Shown in pieces: positions 1 to 5,135 of a stretch of DNA of 7,734 nt (its first letter is position 1; each line of letters begins with the position of its first letter). The notes beneath the pieces are model-generated. The model was not told where the DNA came from, did no database searches, and worked only from the letters and a program-made list of their open reading frames with translations. Position numbers and translations under genes: made by a program. Origin of the DNA: Pseudomonadota bacterium (GTDB lineage: Bacteria; Pseudomonadota; Alphaproteobacteria; Rhizobiales; Rhizobiaceae); the NCBI GenBank assembly GCA_023399635.1, contig JAEWOP010000028.1, positions 1 to 7,734 on the forward strand, read 5' to 3'.

Positions 1-1
1 G

Positions 2-1474
2 TTCCTGTCCTTCACGATCCTCGTCTGGCTGATGGACGGTTTAGCATCGCATCCGGGCAGCGGTCGGTTCGCGCGCCTCCGCTCCGCTTTCTTCCTCGGA
101 TGGCTGTTCGGCTTCGGCTATTTCACCGCGGGTCTGTGGTGGCTTGGCAATGCCCTTCTCGTTGAAGCGGATGAATTCGCCTGGGCCATTCCGCTTGCTG
201 TTCTGGGGCTGCCAGCCTTCCTTGCGCTCTTCTACGGCTTGGCAACCACTCTGGCGAGCACTCTCTGGTCCGACGGCCTTGGCCGATTGGCAGCACTTGC
301 CTTTGGCTTCGGGCTGGCAGAATGGCTTCGTAGTTTCGTAGCAACCGGCTTTCCCTGGAATGCAATCGGCTACGGGGCTATGCCCATACCAGTCATGATG
401 CAGTCTGCAGCGGTGGTCGGTATCGTCGGCGTTTCGGCGCTCGCTGTCTTTGTGTTCTCCCTGCCCGCACTGTTTGGCACCCGAAGAGGTCTTAACATCG
501 GACTCGTTGCCGGTGTGTGCCTTCTCATCACTCACCTCGGCTACGGCGCCTACCGACTTTACGCGATTGACGTTGCCTCGGCCCCAGATGCGCCGGTGGT
601 TCGCCTCGTGCAGCCTGTTGTAGACCAGGCGCGTAAGCTGGAAAACGGTGATCGCACCCAAATCTTCGAGGAGCATCTTGCTCTGTCCGCCCTGCCTCCG
701 CAGATGGACGGCGGGCGCCCGGACATCATTGTGTGGCCTGAGACGTCCGTGCCCTTCATTCTGACGGAGAACAAGGATGCGCTTGCGCGCATCGCCGATG
801 TCCTGCAGGACGGTCAGATCCTGGTTGCCGGAGCCGTGCGCGTGGAATATGCGGCGGCGGGCAGCCCGCCTCGTTTCTACAATTCCGTCTACATGATTGA
901 CTCGAGCGGCCAGATTCTAGGTGCATCAGATAAGGTGCACCTGACGCCGTTCGGTGAATACGTGCCTTTCGAAGCGTGGCTTCGCGATTGGGGCATCGAT
1001 AATCTTGTGGCTTTGCCAGGTGGCTTTTCAGCGGCGGCCGCTCGGTCTCTGCTGACATTGCCGAACGGAGTGGTCCTTTATCCCCTGATTTGCTACGAAG
1101 CGATCTTTCCAGACGAATTAGGCGAAGACATTCGGCGCGCAACCGCCATCTTGAACATCACCAACGATGCATGGTTCGGCGACACGCCCGGACCGTACCA
1201 GCATTTCCAACAGGCGCGCATTCGCGCCGTCGAGAATGGTCTTCCTCTGATCCGGGATGCCAACAGCGGGATATCAGCGGTTGTCGATCCCTTGGGACGT
1301 GTCGTCAGTGGGCTCGCCTTCAACAGGAAAGGCATCGTCGACGCACCATTGAACGTGTCGCCTGTTCGCACCTGGGACAATTCTGCTCGAAATCAGCACG
1401 CCTGGCTTATCCTGATTGTGCTCTTCTTGACGGCGTCTGTTGCACGCATGGGTTTTAGATCGAGCAAGAATTGA
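2..1474 (+). CDS. lnt: Apolipoprotein N-acyltransferase Lnt (ActA/CutE), 5' end missing
   Basis: Lnt is an inner-membrane enzyme that transfers an acyl chain from a phospholipid to the N-terminal cysteine of apolipoproteins, the last step of lipoprotein maturation. The frame is open from base 2, and the residues before the first in-window Met (base 32) read FLSFTILVWL, which fits an Lnt membrane helix, so the gene starts upstream and roughly 40-50 residues are missing. Numbering from Met32, hydrophobic segments lie near residues 18-42, 50-73, 84-103, 120-148 and 153-176, followed by a periplasmic nitrilase-like domain (about 190-450) and a C-terminal helix (about 455-472). The nitrilase triad is present: Glu237 (VWPETSVPF), Lys301 (DKVHLTPFGEYVPFE) and Cys354 (LICYEAIFPD), matching E. 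coli E267/K335/C387. In Sinorhizobium this gene is known as actA, needed for acid tolerance, with phrR next to it, as here. No defect seen. Confidence 0.97.
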   Translation, partial: FLSFTILVWLMDGLASHPGSGRFARLRSAFFLGWLFGFGYFTAGLWWLGNALLVEADEFAWAIPLAVLGLPAFLALFYGLATTLASTLWSDGLGRLAALAFGFGLAEWLRSFVATGFPWNAIGYGAMPIPVMMQSAAVVGIVGVSALAVFVFSLPALFGTRRGLNIGLVAGVCLLITHLGYGAYRLYAIDVASAPDAPVVRLVQPVVDQARKLENGDRTQIFEEHLALSALPPQMDGGRPDIIVWPETSVPFILTENKDALARIADVLQDGQILVAGAVRVEYAAAGSPPRFYNSVYMIDSSGQILGASDKVHLTPFGEYVPFEAWLRDWGIDNLVALPGGFSAAAARSLLTLPNGVVLYPLICYEAIFPDELGEDIRRATAILNITNDAWFGDTPGPYQHFQQARIRAVENGLPLIRDANSGISAVVDPLGRVVSGLAFNRKGIVDAPLNVSPVRTWDNSARNQHAWLILIVLFLTASVARMGFRSSKN

Positions 1475-1499
1475 CCAAAAACCCCTCGAATCGCATAGT
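1471..1499 (+). promoter_or_regulatory. Candidate sigma-70-type promoter for phrR/praR
   Basis: TTGACC at 1471-1476 (5/6 to TTGACA) is followed after 17 bases by CATAGT at 1494-1499 (4/6 to TATAAT). It overlaps the lnt stop codon and would give a leader of roughly 105 bases before the regulator. It is the best pair I found in the 138-base gap 1475-1612, which otherwise shows no gene and no clear terminator for lnt, so lnt readthrough into phrR is also possible. Sequence match only. Confidence 0.4.
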
Positions 1500-1612
1500 G
1501 GAACTCATGAGGATCCAAGATCGCGCTGTCCGCTCAGCCACGGATTAGCCATGAAAGCTTGGGCATCATCGGCAGCCGGGTTCATCGAACACCAACTTGT
1601 CAGGACATCGTG

Positions 1613-2032
1613 ATGATTGAGAATAAGAAGAAGCCGAACCCGATCGACATCCACGTGGGAAGCCGGATTCGACTTCGCCGCACCATGTTGGGAATGAGCC
1701 AGGAGAAGCTGGGAGAGAGCCTCGGCATCACGTTCCAGCAGATCCAAAAATATGAGAAGGGCACCAATCGAGTGGGCGCGAGCCGCCTTCAGAATATCTC
1801 CAGCATCCTCAATGTGCCTGTCTCCTTCTTCTTCGAAGATGCACCCGGCGATCACTCGGCGGCACCCGGCGGTATGGAGGAGGCATCGAGCTCGAATTAT
1901 GTGGTGGACTTCCTGTCTTCTTCCGAGGGGCTGCAGCTGAACCGCGCTTTCGTGAAAATCGCTGATCCGAAGGTGCGGCGGCGTATCGTCGATCTCGTAA
2001 AGACGCTCGCGGCGGACACGGACAGCGAATAA
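1613..2032 (+). CDS. praR: XRE-family transcriptional regulator, PhrR/PraR type
   Basis: A 139-residue cytoplasmic DNA-binding protein. Residues about 16-70 form a Cro/C1-type helix-turn-helix: SQEKLGESLG (29-38) is the first HTH helix and ITFQQIQKYEKG (39-50) the recognition helix, followed by NRVGASRLQNIS and VSFFFED. A low-complexity linker (80-95) leads to a conserved C-terminal stretch with DFLSSSEGLQLNRAF (99-113). An in-frame ATG at 1559 would add 18 residues, but MIENKKKPNPIDIHVGSRIR is the family's usual start, and AGGA at 1602-1605 sits 7 bases before the 1613 ATG. In Sinorhizobium medicae the homologue phrR lies beside actA/lnt and is induced by low pH; in Rhizobium leguminosarum and Azorhizobium PraR represses adhesin/biofilm, quorum-sensing and reb genes. 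That this copy regulates the same targets is inference. The gene is closed by a strong terminator, so it is not obviously cotranscribed with metK. Confidence 0.9.
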   Translation: MIENKKKPNPIDIHVGSRIRLRRTMLGMSQEKLGESLGITFQQIQKYEKGTNRVGASRLQNISSILNVPVSFFFEDAPGDHSAAPGGMEEASSSNYVVDFLSSSEGLQLNRAFVKIADPKVRRRIVDLVKTLAADTDSE

Positions 2033-2057
2033 TTCCCCCAGGCACCTGATCCTGATG

Positions 2058-2082
2058 AAGCGGCTCCCGAGCCGCTTTTTTT
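2058..2082 (+). terminator. Rho-independent terminator after phrR/praR
   Basis: A perfect 8-bp stem, AAGCGGCT (2058-2065) with AGCCGCTT (2070-2077), closes a CCCG tetraloop and runs directly into a tract of T through 2082. It lies 26 bases after the regulator stop codon. Short loop, GC-rich stem and seven-T run make it a textbook intrinsic terminator. It separates the regulator from metK. Confidence 0.9.
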
Positions 2083-2111
2083 GTAGCTTCGAAAACCTTC
2101 GCCGATTTGAG

Positions 2112-2131
2112 ATATAAAGATATATTTATGT
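2112..2131. promoter_or_regulatory. AT-rich imperfect palindrome upstream of metK, candidate operator/promoter
   Basis: ATATAAA (2112-2118) and TTTATGT (2125-2131) are inverted half-sites around GATATA; over the 20 bases 16 match their own reverse complement. It is a sharply AT-rich island in GC-rich DNA, 65-84 bases before the metK ATG, and contains TATATT (2121-2126), a possible -10 with a poor -35 (TTCGCC, 2098-2103). The form resembles operators of ArsR-family regulators such as the SAM/SAH-cycle regulator SahR, but I recall that motif only approximately. That a repressor binds here is inference. Confidence 0.4.
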
Positions 2132-2140
2132 GCTTGTGTT

Positions 2141-2173
2141 TGGCTGGGTGAGCCACTAACAGATTGGCTGTTA
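2141..2173 (+). promoter_or_regulatory. metK 5' leader with two hairpins and an alternative pairing
   Basis: Two adjacent hairpins can be read directly: TGGCT (2141-2145)/AGCCA (2151-2155) with loop GGGTG, and TAACAG (2157-2162)/CTGTTA (2168-2173) with loop ATTGG. TGGCT recurs at 2165-2169, inside the second hairpin, so AGCCA can pair with either copy and the two folds exclude each other. The element ends 8 bases before the metK Shine-Dalgarno GAGGGG (2181-2186). I do not recognise it as SAM-II, SAM-V or SAM/SAH. The stems are short, so this is a candidate only. Confidence 0.3.
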
Positions 2174-2195
2174 CTTCTTTGAGGGGAATCCCGGA

Positions 2196-3440
2196 ATGCG
2201 CGAGAATTTTCTTTTTACCAGCGAGTCCGTTGCCGAAGGTCATCCCGACAAGGTCTGCGACCGTATCTCCGACGAAATCGTTGATTTGGTCTACCGCGAG
2301 GCGGGAAAGACAGGGGTAGATCCGTGGTCCGTTCGCATCGCCTGTGAAACCCTTGCCACGACCAACCGGGTGGTGATCGCCGGTGAGGTGCGCCTCCCTG
2401 CCAGCCTGATGAAGAAGGACAAGGACGGCAAAGACGTCATTAACCCGTCCAAGTTCAAATCGGCTGCGCGCAAGGCGATCCGGGATATCGGTTACGCGCA
2501 AGACGGCTTCCACTGGAAGACCGCGAAGATTGACGTATTGCTGCATTCCCAGTCCGCAGACATCGCGCAGGGCGTCGACAGCGCTGCCGACAAGCAAGGT
2601 CACGAGGGGGCGGGCGACCAAGGCATCATGTTCGGCTATGCCTGCACGGAAACCCCCGATCTCATGCCGGCGCCTATCTATTATTCGCATAAGATCCTGC
2701 AACTGCTAGCGGCCGCGCGGAAGAAGGGCGATGGCGATGCTGGCAAGTTGGGTCCTGACGCGAAGAGCCAGGTTACTGTCCGCTACGAAGACGGTAAGCC
2801 GGCCTCCGTTGACTCGATCGTCCTGTCGACCCAGCACTTGGATGAAAGCTGGGATTCTGGGAAAGTTCGCGCCGTTGTGGAGCCATATATCAAGGAAGCG
2901 CTCGGTGACCTGCCGATCGCAGACGATTGCAAGTGGTACATCAACCCCACCGGGAAGTTCGTGATCGGCGGTCCGGATGGCGATGCCGGTCTGACGGGGC
3001 GCAAGATCATCGTCGACACCTATGGCGGTGCTGCTCCGCATGGCGGCGGTGCCTTCTCCGGCAAGGATACCACCAAGGTGGATCGGTCGGCCGCCTATGC
3101 GGCGCGATATCTTGCGAAGAATGTCGTGGCGGCCGGCCTTGCCGACCGTTGCACCATCCAGATCGCCTATGCGATCGGAATCGCTCAGCCAGTGTCGATC
3201 TACGTGGACCTGCATGGTACAGGCAAGGGCGCGACGGAAGAGCAGGTGGAGGCCGCGATCCGAAGCGTGATGGATCTTTCGCCGTCCGGCATCCGCCGAC
3301 ACCTTGATCTGAACAAGCCGATCTATGCCAAGACCGCTGCATATGGCCATTTCGGCCGGAAGCCTGGGCGCGATGGCTCCTTCTCCTGGGAGAAGATTGA
3401 TCTGGTAAAGCCGCTGAAGGAAGCATTGAAGGCTGCCTGA
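2196..3440 (+). CDS. metK: S-adenosylmethionine synthetase (methionine adenosyltransferase)
   Basis: MetK makes S-adenosylmethionine, pyrophosphate and phosphate from methionine and ATP; it is an essential cytoplasmic enzyme, normally a homotetramer. At 414 residues it is somewhat longer than the E. coli enzyme (384); the extra length includes lysine/glycine-rich loops near MKKDKDGKDVINP and AARKKGDGDAGKL. All signatures are intact: GHPDK at 15-19 (His16, Asp18), GDQGIMFGYA at 140-149, GPDGDAGLTGRK at 259-270, IIVDTYGG after it, and the P-loop-like GGGAFSGKD at 283-291 (Lys290). The start is fixed by MRENFLFTSESVAEGHPDK and by GAGGGG at 2181-2186, 9 bases before the ATG. A terminator before it and an AT-rich palindrome in the leader point to an own, regulated promoter. 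Its product is the methyl donor for TrmB encoded next. A long antisense open frame over this gene is a shadow. Confidence 0.98.
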   Translation: MRENFLFTSESVAEGHPDKVCDRISDEIVDLVYREAGKTGVDPWSVRIACETLATTNRVVIAGEVRLPASLMKKDKDGKDVINPSKFKSAARKAIRDIGYAQDGFHWKTAKIDVLLHSQSADIAQGVDSAADKQGHEGAGDQGIMFGYACTETPDLMPAPIYYSHKILQLLAAARKKGDGDAGKLGPDAKSQVTVRYEDGKPASVDSIVLSTQHLDESWDSGKVRAVVEPYIKEALGDLPIADDCKWYINPTGKFVIGGPDGDAGLTGRKIIVDTYGGAAPHGGGAFSGKDTTKVDRSAAYAARYLAKNVVAAGLADRCTIQIAYAIGIAQPVSIYVDLHGTGKGATEEQVEAAIRSVMDLSPSGIRRHLDLNKPIYAKTAAYGHFGRKPGRDGSFSWEKIDLVKPLKEALKAA

Positions 3441-3471
3441 TTGGCCTTTACGGAGGCTTTGAGAAAACTGT

Positions 3472-3502
3472 AAAGCGGGTGGCTGTCAAAGCGCCCGCTT
3501 TT
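3472..3502 (+). terminator. Terminator-like hairpin between metK and trmB
   Basis: AAAGCGGG (3472-3479) pairs with CCCGCTTT (3494-3501), a perfect 8-bp stem, with a 14-base loop that could add one T-G and one G-C pair. Only four T follow before CC, so termination may be partial. trmB begins 24 bases later with no clear promoter of its own, so readthrough from metK is plausible. Confidence 0.6.
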
Positions 3503-3525
3503 CCTGTTACCGAAAGACCCTGCCA

Positions 3526-4227
3526 ATGACCGATCAGCAGCACCCAAGCCGCTCCACCGAAGCCTTCTTCGGTCGCCGCAAAGGAAAGCCGCTGCGGGAG
3601 CGGCAGGCCGAAGGTCTGGCCACTGTTCTTCCCACGCTGAAGTTGGACCTAGCGACCCACGCGCCGGCAAACCTGGCGGAGCTGTTTCCGGTCGCGGTCA
3701 ATGAGGTGCGGCTGGAAATTGGCTTCGGCGGCGGCGAACATCTGCTGCACCGCGCTCAGGAGAGCCCTGAGGTAGGCTTCATCGGCGTCGAGCCCTTCGT
3801 CAACTCGATGGCAAAGCTTGTGGGGCGGGTGAGCGAGCTCGGACTGCAGAACATTCGCCTCTATGACGACGACGCGACACAGGTGCTTGACTGGCTCCCT
3901 GAGGCATCGGTCGATCGCATCGATTTGCTTTACCCGGATCCTTGGCCGAAGCGGAAGCACTGGAAGCGCCGGTTCGTCTCACAGGTCAACCTGGAGCGTT
4001 TCCACCGCGTGCTGAAACCGGGCGGACATTTCTTGTTCGCCTCGGACATCGATACCTATGTCAACTGGACGCTGATCCACTGCCGCGATCATGGCGGCTT
4101 TGAGTGGCTTGCAAGAGAGGCGTCAGATTGGCTAACACCGTTCAAGGGCTGGCCCGGCACGCGATACGAAGCCAAGGCCCGCCGCGAGGGGCGTTCTTCC
4201 GCCTACCTCACGTTCCGCAAAGTATGA
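3526..4227 (+). CDS. trmB: tRNA (guanine-N7-)-methyltransferase
   Basis: TrmB uses SAM to form 7-methylguanosine at position 46 in the variable loop of many tRNAs. The 233 residues fit the family (E. coli 239). The class I Rossmann SAM-binding motif is LEIGFGGGEH with GFGGG at 66-70, followed by FIGVEPFVNSM. The hallmark YPDPWPKRKHWKRRF starts at 136 (Asp138 in the PDPWPK segment), and the C-terminal TRYEAKARREGR is the usual T-[KR]-[YF]-E tRNA-binding element. The N-terminal 30 residues (FFGRRKGKPLRERQ) are basic and typical of the alphaproteobacterial form. The start at 3526 is the first ATG in frame; only a weak GAAAG (3512-3516) precedes it, which fits moderate expression or coupling to readthrough from metK. 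The stop lies 3 bases from the stop of the convergent DUF1150 gene. Confidence 0.96.
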   Translation: MTDQQHPSRSTEAFFGRRKGKPLRERQAEGLATVLPTLKLDLATHAPANLAELFPVAVNEVRLEIGFGGGEHLLHRAQESPEVGFIGVEPFVNSMAKLVGRVSELGLQNIRLYDDDATQVLDWLPEASVDRIDLLYPDPWPKRKHWKRRFVSQVNLERFHRVLKPGGHFLFASDIDTYVNWTLIHCRDHGGFEWLAREASDWLTPFKGWPGTRYEAKARREGRSSAYLTFRKV

Positions 4228-4230
4228 ATT

Positions 4231-4488
4231 TTAGTGTAGGCTGACCGTCTTGAGGTCGTCTTCCGCGGCCTTGAAGAAGGTGCTGGAGCGGTTGTCGGTC
4301 AGGAGGATCGGTGTTCCGTCGGCTCCGAACAAAGCCCACAGATCCAGATTTGGATCCATATCAGGTGCTTCGGGGAAGCAACGAGAGACGTCTTCGGAGC
4401 GAATCTTGCGAATGTAGCCGACTTCTCCGGCACCCAGATGGGCAAGTTCGGAGACGGTCAACTGCGTGTTCGCTTCTTTGAGGAGCAT
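4231..4488 (-). CDS. DUF1150 family protein, function unknown
   Basis: An 85-residue acidic cytoplasmic protein of the alphaproteobacterial DUF1150 family, recognised from the core ELAHLGAGEVGYIRKI (14-29) and the C-terminal WALFGADGTPILLTDNRSS...DDLKTVSLH. No catalytic motif, signal peptide or membrane segment is visible. An ATG 15 bases further out (4503) would add MPEAG, but it lacks a ribosome-binding site, whereas GGAGG (4498-4494) lies 5 bases before the ATG at 4488; I therefore choose 4488. It follows ibpA by 48 bases on the same strand with no terminator between, so the two are probably cotranscribed. Family members often sit next to small heat-shock genes in rhizobia as I remember it, suggesting a link to proteostasis; that role is inference. 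It ends head-on 3 bases from trmB. Confidence 0.87.
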   Translation of the reverse strand: MLLKEANTQLTVSELAHLGAGEVGYIRKIRSEDVSRCFPEAPDMDPNLDLWALFGADGTPILLTDNRSSTFFKAAEDDLKTVSLH

Positions 4489-4513
4489 TCCAGCCTCCGG
4501 CATTGAGGAGCAT
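4478..4513. repeat. 11-bp direct repeat around the DUF1150 start
   Basis: TTGAGGAGCAT occurs at 4478-4488 and again at 4503-4513, 25 bases apart. The first copy contains the chosen start codon (CAT, 4486-4488). The second overlaps the alternative ATG (4501-4503) and contains another CAT at 4511-4513. It may be chance, or a small duplication that created the spare start codons. Confidence 0.5.
4489..4511 (-). promoter_or_regulatory. Hairpin covering the DUF1150 Shine-Dalgarno
   Basis: Read on the minus strand, GCTCC (4511-4507) can pair with GGAGGC (4498-4493) through five pairs with one bulged G (4495) around an 8-base loop. This buries the GGAGG ribosome-binding site of the DUF1150 gene. 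Such a fold could couple its translation to that of ibpA upstream or make it temperature-sensitive. The stem is short and the role is inferred. Confidence 0.3.
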
Positions 4514-4536
4514 CACGACGATGATGTCGTTGGCTC

Positions 4537-4965
4537 TTACTCTGAGACGGAAATGTTAATTTTTCGCACCATACGCGCCGGCTCCGGGCGTACGAGATCG
4601 ACCGACAGCAAGCCGTTTCTCAACGTTGCTCCAGCCACTTGCATGCCGTCAGCAAGAACGAAAATCCGCTGGAACTGCCGCGCTGCGATGCCTCGGTAAA
4701 GGAACTCCCGGTCTGGCTGTTCGGCTTGCTTGCCGCGGATGAGCAACTGGTTCTCTTCAACAGTAACCTCCAGCTCATGCTCTGAAAAACCGGCCACTGC
4801 GACGGTTATGCGCAGCCGCTCGGGGTCACCGGTGCTATTCGCCGGGAGACGCTCGATATTGTAGGGCGGGTAGCCGTCATTCGACTTGGCAAGCCGCTCC
4901 AGGGTCTTTTCCATGGCGTCGAACCCGAGGAGCAGCGGGCTCGCGAACGGAGTAATGCGGTTCAT
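4537..4965 (-). CDS. ibpA: Small heat-shock protein, Hsp20/IbpA type
   Basis: An ATP-independent cytoplasmic holdase that binds unfolding proteins during heat stress and hands them to DnaK/ClpB. The 142-residue protein aligns by eye along its length with E. coli IbpA: SPLLLGFDAMEKTLERL near the N terminus, GYPPYNIERL (32-41), then the alpha-crystallin domain (about 35-128) with ITVAVAGFSEHELEVTVEENQLLIRGK, FLYRGIAARQFQRIF and the diagnostic NGLLSVDL. The C-terminal I-x-I oligomerisation motif is INI (136-138). The start is set by AAAGGA ending at 4972, six bases from the ATG. Regulation is visible: an RpoH-like promoter and a ROSE-type thermometer lie directly upstream. A DUF1150 gene follows 48 bases downstream as the likely second gene of the operon. 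I see no missing motif. Confidence 0.95.
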   Translation of the reverse strand: MNRITPFASPLLLGFDAMEKTLERLAKSNDGYPPYNIERLPANSTGDPERLRITVAVAGFSEHELEVTVEENQLLIRGKQAEQPDREFLYRGIAARQFQRIFVLADGMQVAGATLRNGLLSVDLVRPEPARMVRKINISVSE

Positions 4966-5019
4966 CTGCAGTCCTTTTGAAAGCGACCAAGACGCGGCCC
5001 GTAGATGGCGCCGCCTCTG
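4966..5019 (-). promoter_or_regulatory. ROSE-type RNA thermometer in the ibpA leader
   Basis: On the minus strand the last hairpin before ibpA pairs GTC-G-CTT (4987-4981) with AAGGAC (4976-4971) across loop TCAA: six pairs with one bulged G (4984), enclosing the AGGA Shine-Dalgarno (4975-4972). The upstream arm contains TCGCT (4986-4982), which fits the U(U/C)GCU signature of ROSE elements, whose bulged G is a known feature. A second hairpin, GCGGC (5014-5010)/GCCGC (4998-4994), lies 5' of it. Heating would melt the weak 3' hairpin and free the ribosome-binding site. The element is compact for a ROSE (about 54 bases from the inferred start). Confidence 0.72.
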
Positions 5020-5025
5020 TCACGA

Positions 5026-5054
5026 ATATGGGAGCAGGTGGCTGTCAGCGCAAG
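5026..5054 (-). promoter_or_regulatory. RpoH (sigma-32)-like promoter of ibpA
   Basis: On the minus strand CTTGCG (5054-5049) and CCCATAT (5032-5026) are 16 bases apart, close to the heat-shock consensus CTTGAAA / CCCATNT. The -10 is a full match; the -35 keeps CTTG only. The implied transcript starts near 5019, just before the first ROSE hairpin, giving control at both transcription and translation. Confidence 0.65.
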
Positions 5055-5135
5055 CTATGACCGGCGTCACACCGGCCATTGCCTCGACTGGAGCTCCCGT
5101 GTAGCTAAACCGCTCAATCGATTGTGGAAGGTGAC

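Noticed and set aside
41..676. Open frame of 211 codons antisense to lnt
   Set aside because: No motif, and composition is that of the reverse complement of a membrane-protein gene.
2083..2195. Known SAM riboswitch (SAM-II, SAM-V or SAM/SAH) before metK
   Set aside because: I could not find the conserved core sequences of these classes as I remember them. Only the unnamed hairpins are reported, at low confidence.
1809..2702. Open frame of 297 codons on the minus strand
   Set aside because: It lies across the phrR 3' end, the terminator and the metK 5' half, has an arginine-rich composition without any family motif, and both plus-strand genes are certain. It is a GC-rich shadow frame.
4201..4241. 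Inverted repeat GCCTAC / GTAGGC at the trmB-DUF1150 junction
   Set aside because: Only 6 bp with a 29-base loop and no T-tract, and one arm is trmB coding sequence; chance is likely.
5061..5078. GC-rich imperfect inverted repeat (CCGGCGTCACACCGG) upstream of the ibpA promoter
   Set aside because: The symmetry rests mostly on two CCGG tetramers, which are common in this GC-rich DNA. Not enough for an operator call.
5079..5107. Possible promoter TTGCCT-N17-TAGCTA for the nucleoside hydrolase
   Set aside because: The -10 matches only two of six consensus positions, so it is not listed as a feature.
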